Assembly (NCBI GenBank): GCA_963930655.1
Contig: OZ005613.1
Span: 7,014,501-7,078,500 of the forward strand
Direction of reading: 5' to 3'
Length of the DNA: 64,000 nucleotides
Origin: Myrica gale
Taxonomy: Eukaryota > Streptophyta > Magnoliopsida > Fagales > Myricaceae
Each line of letters starts with the position of its first letter. Within the stretch, counting starts at the first letter, position 1. Below are positions 45,490 through 57,110 of this stretch, in pieces. The notes below the pieces were generated by a model. That model searched no databases. It saw only the letters and a program-made list of their open reading frames with translations, and was not told the DNA's origin. The translations under genes were made by a program, and so were the position numbers.

Positions 45490-46532
45490 TTTCCTATTTT
45501 TGTTCAAAATGAAGTAACATGCGTTAGCTTAGCTACAAATGCTGCTGTTATTTAGGCCCAGAAAAGTGTCTGGCCAAGGTGCTTCTGCCTATTTTTTAAT
45601 TTGGGTGGGTAACAAATTGAAGTAGTGTGAGAAAAGAGATGGACAATGTCTTCATGGCGAAGGCTACAAAGAAACATCATTGAAGAAAGTGGATCCGATC
45701 CGTGAGAATTATTCCTTGTTTGGCCCCCTTCTGGAACCTTCTTCTCAATGAAGTTTACGAAGTTGTACACGTTACGAAAACTATAAACTTGATCTTTTCA
45801 TCCCAAGGCCTCCAGAATCCAAGCATTAATGGAATAGTTTATCGAAACTTATAAAAAGAGCGAAGTATAAAAAAATTCAAAGTTTCAGGTATTGAGTTAG
45901 TTTGGCCACTTCCAATTGCATGAGATTAATTATCATTTTTCACCCAGTACATGAAATGAATAGTATACCCTAGCATAACAGGGAAAAAAAAAACTAAGGT
46001 TGCAAACTTGGACGTAAAATGCTCACTTAAGGCATTAAAAATTTTAAATTGATAAACACGTATGACAAAGGGTTTGAAGAGAGGCTTGAGAAAGGGTACG
46101 GCGTATTAAAATAAATATTTAGTAGGTAAAATATGAAAAAAAATAGTTTAGAGTATAAAGTGTCAAAAACTCTATAATTTAATAATGAAATTGTATTTAT
46201 CCCTACTATGTTTCTTTAGAATGGTTAAATACATTTTGCACCTTCCGAGACGGAAATTAACATTTTTGATATATGAAATAACGACTTCCCACATTTTTTT
46301 TGGATAGTGATAATTTATGGGGATAAAACTAGTAATTTCACTAACTAAAAATAATAATTTTTATCTAAATTAACATTAGATGGTGTAAAGTGTACGAGAT
46401 TGATAGTTGATAGAAATAATATAACAAAATGGATAATTTATGAGGTAAAGTCCCGTAACCTCAATAACTGATGATACGAAGTGTATTTTTTTCTTCTTAT
46501 TTTTAATAATCATATGAGTGACAAGGATATGC
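45490..46532. other. Intergenic, no gene recognised
   Basis: AT-rich with no gene or element ends I can support. Confidence 0.35.
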
Positions 46533-46740
46533 CCCTACTAGAAATTTTGGATTTAGTGACCAATCATTTCATCATTAAAAAAGGGTTTTTCGTACGAAAA
46601 TATTTTTTGTCACTAATTTGGTCACTAAGGATCCTATGTGTGACGAAATAAAATTTTTGTCAGTAAAAGTTTTTTTTGTGACGAAACGCTCTGTCACTAA
46701 ATGCAAAGCGTTTTGGTGATGAAATTACGTCTCCACCACA

Positions 46741-47925
46741 ACCGATTGATCAGTAGATATAAACCGATCGATCGGTTACCAATCAAAACGTGGCTTTGAC
46801 ATGTGATCGATCGGTTTACACAACCCATCGATTGTTTAGCGTAATCGTCCGAAAATGCAAAGCATCGATCGATCTGTAAGAGTAACATTCAATATAATAA
46901 AGCGACGACCAATTTCATGGTGTACCGATCGATCTATGTTGCAACTAATAGCAGTGCGCCACGTGTTGGCGTGTTACAAACTGTCGATCGATCGCTACAC
47001 ACTAACAATCGATCGTTAAGCTTAATCATCGCGAAGGACTATATGAAACTGCCAAAGTCATTTTTATCGGTTATCTCTCCACAAAATCTTTCTAATCCTC
47101 TCAAATTTTAAGGATCCACTTCGTGTTGCATTGTCCTCCAAAGTGTGTGGAATCATATCCCATTGTCATCTACATCGAAGATACGTATTTATTTTGTTTT
47201 TTAATCTATATTAAGCAGTTTTAAATGTGATTTTAGTTTATATTTTTTTAATTTACTATATATTCCATTTATGTCCATAAAATGTATTTATTTTAGTGTT
47301 AATGTATGTTTAGGAGTTTATGATTGTTTAGGGATCAATTTGGGGTGATTTTGGGCGTCTTTTGGGGTCTTATAGTATTTGTTTGTTGTTGTCCCCGTGA
47401 TGATTGATCGTCTGTTAAGGGTGATCGATCATTAGGTAGATGCTGAGTCCAACGATCGATCGTCTAAATTAGTCGATCGATCGGCTTATTTTATTCTCGA
47501 CCGATTGATACTTTATGGAGCGATCGATCGGTCCATCAAAATGGTGCGTTTCAATTTAAAACTAATCGATCGTTCCGTGATGCTGTGTGTTTTACAATTC
47601 GCTATCGATCGATCTCAGCGTTTTCACTCGGTAGCATTTTTCTATAAGTTGCTATGAAACACAACATTTTCACTAGGTAGCGATCGATCGTCGGTAATAT
47701 TGTGTGTTTTGTTGCATGGACGATCGATCGTCTTTGCACTGAAACACATCGTTTTACATGTAGTGATCAATCGGTTCATTTTAACGATCGATCAGTATAC
47801 AACGATCGATCTCTATTATGTTACCGATAGATCCCTACCTTTCCAAAGGCACCGTTTTGATCTATCGATCGATCGGTTATTATGACGATCGATCTTTTAT
47901 GTTGAGTGATCGATCATTGAAAATA
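46741..47925. repeat. CGATCGATCG subterminal repeat array
   Basis: The palindromic core CGATCGATCG (often ACCGATCGATCGGT or GCGATCGATCG) and near variants recur about 30 times over 1.2 kb with irregular spacing of roughly 15-70 bases. Spacer sequences differ from each other. CACTA elements carry subterminal repeats bound by the TNPA-type protein, so this is the expected place for them. A self-complementary core is unusual, because each site reads the same on both strands. Confidence 0.85.
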
Positions 47926-48009
47926 GCGATGAATCATCATTTTCTACCAGATTCTTTAATACTTTAATTACGTTATTATGATTATTTATTAACAAAAATT
48001 AATTTACAA

Positions 48010-48930
48010 TTGTTGCAGCATACCTGAAATATCTGAAGTTAAGCGTGTGCACATCAAGGAGTACCTGAGGGGTGGCTGGTGGCGAAAGAGCGTCCAGTGA
48101 CACTCTTTGATTTTAACGGATTATTATACGAGGAGCAGTCCCTCTACCAACTGTTTAAATACCAAGGATTCCTACATCAGCTCTCACGGATGGAGGGGTA
48201 CTGTATCGACCCCATCGTGCACGATTTCTTTTGTGCCCTTGTCTCGGTAGAGAGAGCACCTGAGGTGCAGCTAGAGGTGTGAGGAGTGCAGTTCTTGTTC
48301 TCTGCAAACGACATTGCCGATTTCTTACATTGCCCCCGCCCCGAGACCCCCATCTTCCTGGCGATACCCTTGACGGATGACCAGATGACATCATAGGAGG
48401 ACTTGTGGACGCTGATGATGGGAAAGACCTCTGCATTTGTTGGCAGTATAATCAAGCAGAGTGAGTCCAGTGTGTTTTGGAGAATTTTTCACCTCATCTG
48501 AACGCTGAATGTCAATGGCAGAAGTCATTCCACAGAGTGCCCCAATCACTAGAGCTCAGTGCATGCTCTTGCTGTGTCAGCAGACGCGGATAGATTTTTC
48601 AATGTACATGTTCGAGCTGATCATGGATGAGGTTTGGAGAATTAAGGATCATAACCTCTCATACGACGTGTTTCTGACTCAGTTTCTCGTTTCTCAGGGT
48701 GTCGTGATTGCTGACGACGAGACTCATAAAGGGGTTATGAGCACGCGAAACAAGTTCACCTAGTCTAGGTTCACGGGGCAGGAGGGGGCTTTGACTCAAC
48801 GGTTTGCTCGTAGAGCAGCAGCGGCCATAGAAGAGGAAGCACGACCTTCGACCGATAGATCAAAGACACCTCTCGAGCCGGGAGCACCTGCAGTGCCCCT
48901 CCCTTGTGGCCCAGCTATTTGCGAACCTTG
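48010..48930 (+). pseudogene. CACTA-associated 'putative plant transposon protein' (Transposase_32-like)
   Basis: From 48079: MAKERPVTLFDFNGLLYEEQ, then YCIDPIVHDFFCALVSVERA, then a TGA, then VQFLFSANDIADFLHCPRPE. After further stops comes LNVNGRSHSTECPN and, from about 48560, ARAQCMLLLCQQTRIDFSMY and MDEVWRIKDHNLSYDVFLTQ. The pattern (FY.NL ... V.VRG..V.FS...I..FL..P ... LNPRSH..E) is that of the plant transposon protein domain frequently carried by CACTA and related elements. At least four stops or frame changes mean no product. Function in the family is unknown. Confidence 0.6.
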
Positions 48931-49204
48931 ACAACCGTGTTATCTAGATTACATAAAAATAAATCAAGTACACATAATTAATATTTAGGAAAATATGTAT
49001 ATGTTGTACATGTTGCATCATAAATACATATTATAAGTGTTAGTATGAGCAATGTATTAAGATGTCATTAACTAGTGATATAACGCTTATTTAGCAGATG
49101 ATTATAAGTTATTAGTATGAGGTATGCATTAAGATGATATTTGAAGTAAAATAATTTTAATAATTAAGTCATTTGCTAGGTTAATTTTTTTAAAATAATT
49201 AGGT

Positions 49205-49460
49205 GCACCGATCGATCGGTGAAGTATACCGATCGATTGGAGGAGTATGGTGATCGATCGGTTAAGAACGGTGTTGTTTAAGATTTTGATATCGAGCAAT
49301 CGTCTCAGACTAACAAGTGATGGCTTGCATCCGTCGTCGTTTTCAAGTCACTTACCGATCGATCGTCATGTTTGTACTGATCGATCAGACCAAAACTTAG
49401 CGGAAATTTTAAAGCTAACAAGGCAATCGATCGGTATATGGTACGATTGATCGGTGGCTA
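49205..49460. repeat. Second block of CGATCGATCG repeats
   Basis: About eight further copies or near copies (ACCGATCGATCGGTGAAG, GTGATCGATCGGTTAAG, TACCGATCGATCGTC and others) lie between the two CACTA coding fragments. Their internal position suggests an internal duplication or a rearranged end. Confidence 0.75.
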
Positions 49461-49697
49461 TCGCGCTTGGAAGACAAAATGCTCTAAGGCCGTGGGTGAA
49501 GCAAAAACACACCCACGGCAAGGAGGAGATCGAAGGCTTGCGGCAAGAGTCCGGTACGAGCTTACCATATAGTGCTCAGGATTTAGAGGTGATAGCTCTG
49601 ACGGGATGGAAGAAATGTTAACCGATGTTCATGTGGATTAGAAGGTGGGGCGGCAAGCGTTTAAACGGACAACCCTAATATTAGGGAAACCTCCACT

Positions 49698-50887
49698 TTG
49701 AGACAGAAGGCTTCGACACCACTTGATAAGTTATGGGAAAAGGTAGAACATGAACTCTATCTTGGATGTACCAAGTTTAGTAAGTTGTCATTTGCGGTTC
49801 GGTTGTTGCATGTAAATTCAAAGAATAAGTTATTAGTTAAGGCATTTTATATTGTGTTACAGTTGATTATGAAGGTGTCGCCAGAGGGGGAGACATTACC
49901 GAGATTGTATTACGAGTCAAAACAATTGGTAAAAGGTATTGGATTTAGTTATGATAAAATTCATGCATGTTAGAATAATTGTGTATTGTTTTGGAAGGAA
50001 AACAGTAAGTTAGAAAATGTCCAGTATGTGGGGTGTCTCGATGGAAATTCGAGGATGACTTGCACAATCGAAAATAGTGAGTTAGACAAATGTCTGGTAT
50101 GTAGCTCATGACATAAGATGGCATAAGGAGACACAAGTTGACGATGGGAAGAGTATGAGGCATCCTGTAGATGCATTGATTTGGAAGAATTTTGATAAGG
50201 ACCATGGTTTTTTTGCTCAAGATGCCCACAACGTACGCCTTGGTCTTGCTTTGGACGAGTTCAATTCGTTTGGAAACATGAGCAATGCGTACAGTATTTG
50301 GCCAGTCGTTGTGTTTCCTTATAATTTACCCCTTTGGAGGTGTATGAATGTTTCATTTTTACTGATGACTCTTTTGATCCCGGGTTGCAAGTCACCAGGA
50401 AATGATATAGATGTATATCTTTGGCCCTTAGTAGACGAGTTGAAACAACTATGGGAAGATGAAGTTGAGATATATGATGCTTCAGATGGGACAACATTTG
50501 AGATGCATGCAACTTTGATGTGTATCATAAATGATTTTATAGCATATGTCAATTTATCTAGATGGAGTACTAAAGGAAAGTTGGCATGTCCAACATGTAA
50601 TTTAGAAACTGATTATAAATGGTTGAAGCACGGGTGAAAAATGTGCTATATGGTTCATAGGAGATAATTGACATCGGGGCATGCATGGAGATATGATGTG
50701 GATACGTTCGATGGGAAAAAAGAACATAGATTTCCGCCCGAAGAGTTAATTGCTGAGGATATATTGGAACAATTGACGCAGTCGTCGGAACGTTTGAATA
50801 AGGGAAAGGGTCCGGGAAGAATAAGGGAAAGAAGAAACAGTCGTCGGAACGTTTGAATTGGACGAAGAAGAACATCTTTTTTCAACT
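49698..50887 (+). pseudogene. CACTA TNP2 transposase, 5' part
   Basis: Plus-strand frames read LYLGCTKFSKLSFAVRLLHV, then LPRLYYESKQLVKGIGFSYD with KIHAC and a stop, then (50155) MRHPVDALIWKNFDKDHGFF through GLALDEFNSFGNMSNAYSIW and GNDIDVYLWPLVDELKQLWE, then KGKLACPTCNLETDYKWLKH. These are conserved TNP2 (Transposase_21) blocks. In this family TNP2 recognises and cuts CACTA ends. The frame changes several times. The last codons KNIFFQLPY run directly into the hAT target site at 50888. Confidence 0.85.
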
Positions 50888-50895
50888 GCCGTATT
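50888..50895. repeat. Left target duplication of second hAT
   Basis: GCCGTATT, exactly repeated at 56885-56892. Confidence 0.95.
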
Positions 50896-51019
50896 TAGGG
50901 GAGTGTAACGGAGGTACCGGATGCCATTTTTGGCATCCGGTTCCGGTCCGGTAAGTGCCGGAATTCCGGCAATCCCGGAATCGGTGGCCGGAATTCCGGC
51001 AATTTAAATGGGCTGAAAT

Positions 51020-52215
51020 TTGGGCCCAAAATCTTAAATTTTTGGGCTTTTAATTTCGGCTTCAGTTATAATTGCATATTTTTATCTTGCATATTATTTG
51101 AGCTAATGTTATTATTACAAATTAAAGATAGATTTGGATGTTGGATCCAAAATAATAATCTATTACTATGTGGTATATAATTATATTGTTGGATCATGGA
51201 TGTTGGATCCAATATTTGGTTTATCTAGATTCTAATTTACATGTTACAAATTACATAATAGTTATTTCAATTTAATTAACTTAATAAATCATATACTTAA
51301 TGAAAGAACTCAAGAAGAATGATTCAATCATACAAATAAATTTATAAATTACAAATTTAAACATAAAACCAAATACTAAATACAATAAAACCAAACAAAT
51401 AAATTTACAAATTACAAATAAACATATAGATAAAGTAAAGTCTACAAATAATACAAATTTACATCCTCTAAAATAAACTACAAATATTACAAATTAAATA
51501 GTTGAGTTGATGGAATAAAATGTTGGCCATTTAATCAAAACATCACTATCATATTGTTATGATAGTGTTAGTTTTGTATGGCCTGTTTATTTATGCCCAT
51601 AATATTTAATGACCAACTACAAATGATTGGTCACTAACTCACTAACACGCGATTGATTACTTCCATTGTTCAATGTTGGCCATTTAAGAAAATTATGAAT
51701 ATATGCACATCACCATGTCTAATGTCCATTGTTCAATGTTCATCATGAAAAAAAATTTCAAATGTAAAACAAAATTATTAATGTTTATTGCATATTCATA
51801 ATTAAAAAAGAACAAAATATAACACAACACAACCCAAAATCCAAGTTTCTAATTACCAGTCAGTCAATCCTATTATCTAATTATCTGAAATTATAAGTTT
51901 AACATTTATTAATCTAATATTATGGGCATTTTCCTTAAAAAAAATAAAAATTTCTAACACTTAAATCTAAACTTATATTGCTATACAAATATACCGTAAT
52001 ACTCAAATTGTATAATTGTATTTTGAAACAATAAAAATTAAATTAAATACCATTATACCTCCCTCTAATCGTCCATGTCAAGTGTCATGCTATCCGTGTT
52101 GGAGACCGAGATAATAGACATCAGTTGTGTGGGGTTATTAGCCATGTCTAGAAACAAAGAGTCAAAGAACACTTAGAAAGAGCATTTTTAAAAAACATGT
52201 AACAATTGAAAAAAA
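51020..52215. other. hAT internal non-coding DNA (transposase 3' side)
   Basis: AT-rich, between the left subterminal CCGG repeats and the transposase stop. No gene seen. Confidence 0.5.
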
Positions 52216-54449
52216 TTAAACAACGAAATCATTACCTTTTTCCACATTATAACTGGCTAAATATTCTGTTCCGTCACCATCAGGTCCATCACCAATTTCA
52301 AGTTCACCTTCAGCATCTTCATGAATAGAAGTAGATTGCAACCAATTCTGAGCACATATAAGACCCTCCACTGTTCTAGAAGCCAGAGAGCTTCGAAAAG
52401 CATCTAATACACGTCCTCCTGTGCTAAAGACCGACTCAGATGACACGGTTGTAATGGGGATGGCAAGTACATCTCGAGCAATCCGAGCAAGTATAGGGAA
52501 CTTAAACTGATTCACTTTCCACCAAGCCAGAATATTAAAATCCTCAATCCTAGGTTGAGGAGGCTCCATTACATATCTATCCACTTCAGATGTAGTTTCT
52601 ACGACATCATCTTCCTCCATAAAAGACATATACTCACTCCACATGCGGTCTTCTGTACCACTTGCAGTCGAACTAGAACCACCACTTCACTTACTGTCCC
52701 TTGTCGTCTTGAAGTATTATCATTACCAAAAGCAACATTGTATTCCACAAACAATCGATCCAATGTGCTTCTAACCAAATCAGTCATTGCCCGACCCTCC
52801 TCCTTCCCCAATGTCTTAGAGAACCAAAAACGCAACCAACCCAACTTTAATTGGGGATCAAGTGCTGCTGCCACAAACAATAGTCTATTCACATCTTTCA
52901 GATCACCCCAATATTTATCATACTTTACTTGCATCCTCTTCGCCATATCCACTAACGAATCATCCTCACTTTGAGCGAAATCCTTCAACTGGCTGTGAAT
53001 CAAAGCCAATTGCGTACAAAACAAGTTTGCAGTAACAGTTTTCGACGCAGATATCCTTAGCGTGACATTATAAAACAATTTCAAGAAGTTTACAAAATGT
53101 TTCACACGCACCCAATCCTCTTTAGTTGGCAGCCCTAACCCCTTCTTCCCATGTCCATCATCAGTTAAGAAATCCAAAAAACTCATCCTCTCATCGAAAG
53201 CCAACATATCACTAAAAACATCTTCATACTTCATTGCAGACTCCAACATAATATACGTCGAATTTCATCTCGTAGGTACATCAAGTTGCAAGAATCCATC
53301 AGTAGGAAGCGACCTCTTTCTCACACAACTTCTAAAATAATCTAACCGTTGAGGGGATGACTTAACATACTTCACACAATTTCTAACCTTAACCACCTAA
53401 TCATCTCATTCTTTCAAACCATCTTGCACAATCAAGTTTAAGATATGTGCACTACATCTCATGTGAATAAATTCATGCCCACAAACAACAACTCTCACCC
53501 TACCACCAGCAAGTGCCACTTGTCTCCTTTTAAAATGATATACTGCAACATTATTAGATGATGCATTATCCATTGTGATTGCAAGAACCTTATCAATTCC
53601 CCACTCATGCCCGCATTCCTCCAATTCAGTTGCAATTGTAACCCCTCTATGATCCGCGACTCTACGAAATCCAAGAATCCTTTTGTGCAACACAAACTTA
53701 GAATCAATAAAATGTCCAGTTACAGACATATAGTTCATATTCTGAACCGAAGTCCACGTGTCGGTTGTATAACAAATCCTAGGTCGCGTTCCTAAAATGA
53801 TATTCCTTAACTTATTCTTCTCATCAAGATAAAGACCCATACAATCCTTCATCACTGTGTATCGAGAGGGCATCCTAAATCGGGGCTCAAGTTCATGAAT
53901 CATATCTTTGAACTCATCCTTGCTCACCACCCTAAATGGCAACTCATCGACGATTATAAATCGAGCGATGACCCTCCTAACCTTTTTCTCATCATACGTA
54001 TCAATCTTCATCTCCCCCACGACATTCCCCTTCGCCAATTTTGAAGAAGCATCGTGAGTGAACTTCGATTGAGAGAAGTCCAACTTACTTTGCTTCCGTT
54101 TATAGGCTAAACAATCATTCAAGTGAGACCTCATACCGGAGGTCCCTTGACGGGTGTGGTGAACCCCAACCGCGTGATTACAATAATTACACTTTGTCAT
54201 CGGCTTTTCTGAATCAGTTATTTTTTCGTCCCTTGTAAAATGATTCCACATCAGAGATGGTTGAGCAATTTTCCTCCTCTTTGGGATTGGGAGAGGTGGC
54301 GCTGACACATCAACACTACCCCCAAGTTGAGGAGCCGGCTCCTCACCAATAATAGGAGAGGAAGCATCGACTCCTACTTCGAGGCGTGGTGTCGATGAGT
54401 CAACCGAAGGAGTTGAATAAGAAGTAAAGGGATCCATCTGAGAAGACAA
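52216..54449 (-). pseudogene. hAT (Ac-like) transposase, broken
   Basis: Starts at 54449 (MSSQMDPFTSYSTPSVDSST). The BED finger is at residues about 65-115: SLMWNHF, CNYCNHAVGVHH, GMRSHLNDC. The catalytic region has CYTTDTWTS (first D), AITMDNASSNN (second D) and RCSAHILNLIVQDGLKE (CxxH insertion motif). The middle continues YVKSSPQRLDYFRSC and FLQLDVPTR-stop-NSTYIM, then the RISASKTVTAN region. The C-terminal hAT dimerisation domain is at 52644-52216: FPILARIARDVLAIPITTVS then SSESVFSTGGRVLDAFRSSL. Damage: stops at about 53408, 53399 and 53268 (the last replaces W in PTRWNSTY, TGG to TGA) and a frame change near 52680. It is therefore non-autonomous now. Confidence 0.9.
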
Positions 54450-54607
54450 AAAGTTTTGAAAAAAAAATAATACGATTACAATCTTTTAATTATTAAATGA
54501 TTCTAGCAAAAACTAATTGAGGTCACCCAATAGATTGATAACTATCTTATCTGTATGTGTGCACATATGTATGTATATGTATTATAGAAATGTTTATTTT
54601 GTTTTAG

Positions 54608-54705
54608 GTACACCGATAGAAGGAGAAGTGCTATACATCACTTTAAGCAGGCATTATCCATAGATCCTGTGATGTGGGCTACCTATGAGGAGCTGTGTGT
54701 GTTTG
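54608..54705 (+). pseudogene. Captured exon resembling APC3/CDC27
   Basis: A 98-bp segment with TTTTAG before and GTAAGTAG after is open at phase 1 throughout: YTDRRRSAIHHFKQALSIDP then VMWATYEELCVFG. HFKQAL..DP..W..YEELC..G is the TPR segment just after the first TPR block of plant CDC27/HOBBIT, the APC3 subunit of the anaphase-promoting complex. It is opposite in strand to the transposase and lies just outside its 5' end. The following 200 bases look like native intron. I rely on recalled family sequence, so the identity is likely but not certain. Confidence 0.65.
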
Positions 54706-56560
54706 GTAAGTAGTGAACTAACATAAACCAAATCAAGAATGTAAGGCAGTGTCTCTGCAAATTTTGTTTTTCCTCTGCATTTTCTCGTTTGTGAACCCTT
54801 AGTCATTCTTTGATCTCCCTGAGGTTGTTTTGGTTGCTAGTGTAAATTCCATAGCTGTTCTAATAGTTAGCTAGGCTATGTGTATGTACAATCTCTAGCT
54901 CTTCTGCATCGGTAATTAGGAGTATGAATTGATAACTATAATCCCTACCTAATAGATTAGTTGCTAAACTTCAACAAAGAACTATCAAAAAGATTGCACA
55001 AATTCACAAATCATTCAAACAAATTACAAACAGATTGCACAAAGAGCCACAAACAGATTGCACAAATTCACAAACAAATTACAACTCACAGGCATTATAA
55101 AATACCTCATAAAAACAAGGGGTTACATTGTAATCAAACTTGCAGAATGCATATTAAATGAAAAGATGATGTTTCATACAACAACATCTTTTGCATATAT
55201 TTTGAGCAGCTCATAACAAAAAGCAAAAAACCATATCCTGTCATCAATAGGAGGGAAAGATCAGGCATTTTTTTTCTCTACGTTAAATGTTTTTGTTTCA
55301 GCATCAGCATTGCAAATTGAAAAGAGCAAGCTCCCCATACAAAACTAATAGATAATAGGACCACATATATATAAATACGCCACCGTCAGTAACTGGAGTC
55401 ACACATTTTTTCACCCAAACTTGTTTGCTCCTCCTAACTCCCTACTGTTCTTGATATGCACTAGTTCCCACGAAGAAAAGTGACTTAAGAATTCAAACTT
55501 GCTTCTGAATCTAAATGTCACATCCCAAACCAACTGTATGAGCTAGGCACATGACCATTGCCACACACCTAGAGTGTCAACCCACAAGTGTGCGAGACCT
55601 CTCCTAAAATTGAACACCAAAGAGTCCACTACAATGAAGCTATAACTAAAGCAATTGCCCCAAAAGAAACTGAGTTCCTTAAGAATGTCTTAAAGGGGAG
55701 GAATCATAATTCAACCCACACAGTGCAGGTGAGAAAAATATGTATTACAGGATATGCATCGTGCCTATGCCTCCCAACCGTCCCATCCAATATTTTCTTA
55801 TTTCACACAGAGGAAACCTTAATGCTCATGAATAAAATACTTTAATTAACCAAGCATGGTATTAACTTATTGAACACAAACAGATTGCACAAATTCACAA
55901 ACAAATTACAAACAACTAACAACCAAATCCTCCAATCATTCAAGTCCATCCTCCACAGTTTCACAACCTAATCTACAATCTAAATTCTAAAATTATAAAT
56001 TAACCAACTAACTACTAATCTACTATAAATAATTAACTCAGTTACTCAATAAATAAAAAAATTAAATTCACCTCAATGACAGACTGACAGTGCACTAATC
56101 ACACGGTAGTGAGCACAAATTCACAATCACAATCTAAACTTCGCACCTGCACAAAATGAAATTAACAGATCTGAGATAATGATATGAACGAAAATGAAAT
56201 TAAAAAAAAAACAACAACAAACGGCACTGGCACTGGCAGTCGGCAGATCTGAGATAATCAGTGTGATTCACTGATTATGGTCCGGATCTGTGAGATGAGA
56301 GAGAGAGAGAGATGAGTGGCTGTCGGCAGCCTTCAAACTTCGAAGCAAACGGCGAGTCGGCGACCACCGTGAGAGGATAACCACTGAGCAGTCAGCAGAG
56401 AGTGGATGAGCAGAGAGAGAGAGAGAGAGCTTGAGAGAGAGAAATTCAGCCGTGAGACTGTGAGAGGAGGTCGAAGACTCGAAGAGGACTCAGAGGAGGA
56501 GAAATGAGAGACGGAGAGAGGCAGAGGGGGAGGAGGCTCGAAGAAGTTCGAAAAATGGTG
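54706..56560. other. hAT internal region, right side
   Basis: AT-rich then GA-rich (GAGAGA runs at 56295-56440). The phrase TTGCACAAATTCACAAAC is repeated near 54990, 55058 and 55886. One 85-codon frame at 55588-55845 is unlike any family I know. No gene supported. Confidence 0.4.
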
Positions 56561-56588
56561 GGTTTTGAAAACCCTAGAGACCAAAACG

Positions 56589-56692
56589 CATCTAGTCCAA
56601 AACGCACAGCTTTGGTCTAGACCAAAATGCACGTTTTGGTGGTTCAAAACGCGCAGTTTTGGCCTAGCCCAAAGCTGTGCGTTTTGTTTTTT
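56589..56692. repeat. Imperfect inverted repeat near hAT right end
   Basis: AAAACGCACAGCTTTGG at the left is mirrored by CCAAAGCTGTGCGTTTTG at the right, with inner GGTCTAGACC and GCATTTTGGT-like partners. It could fold into a long imperfect hairpin. Confidence 0.65.
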
Positions 56693-56892
56693 TTTTTAAA
56701 AAAAAAAGAGGAACCGGTATTCCGGCATGTACCGGTGGAATTACCGGTACCGGTACCGGTTCCGCTATTTTGAAAAATCCTCTACCGGCTCCGGGTCCGG
56801 TTCCGGACGGTAGCCGGTAGCCGGTACCTGGAACCGGTCCCGGTACCGGAATTCCGGTACCGGCGGTAGAAATGCCCACCCCTAGCCGTATT

Positions 56893-57110
56893 GAAGTACC
56901 TTAGGGTTACGACATAACTTGGACGTAATGCACATTGAGAAGAACATATGCAATAATGTGATGAGGACGATGATGAATATCAAGTTCAAGACCAGAGATT
57001 CAACGAGTACATTAGAAATTTAGTTAAAATGGGAGTTAAAAAATACTTGTATTTGAGATACGAGGGTCGGATCGAATTGATGTCACAATCAGCGTAATAT
57101 AAACTAAATC
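56893..57110 (+). pseudogene. CACTA TNP2 transposase, continuation after hAT
   Basis: After the duplicated GCCGTATT the TNP2 sequence resumes: KYLRVTT then (frame changed) NLDVMHIEKNICNNVM and MGVKKYLYLRYEGR. These match the TNP2 block YWKYLxVRHNLDVMHIEKNxCxNV...MGIRxxLHP. Continuity across the hAT proves the insertion. The YW tryptophan is TGA here. Recognisable coding fades out by about 57110. Confidence 0.75.

Larger units (their letters stand above)
50896..56884 (-). mobile_element. Second hAT transposon, nested in CACTA
   Basis: A 6.0-kb element from TAGGGGAGTG to CACCCCTA with a perfect 8-bp duplication GCCGTATT. Subterminal regions are dense in CCGGTACCGG / CCGGAATTCCGG motifs at both ends, as in many hAT elements. 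The transposase gene is on the minus strand and damaged. Between the transposase start and the right end lie a captured APC3/CDC27-like exon, GA-rich stretches and an inverted repeat. Removing the element restores QLPY-stop-KYLR across the TNP2 reading frame. Confidence 0.95.

Noticed and set aside
46741-47925. CRISPR-like array
   Set aside because: Repeats are 10-14 bases and palindromic, spacers vary from about 15 to 70 bases, and the surroundings are a plant CACTA element.
48155-48455. Minus-strand frames of 92-93 codons
   Set aside because: Shadows of the plus-strand transposon protein fragment; no independent homology.
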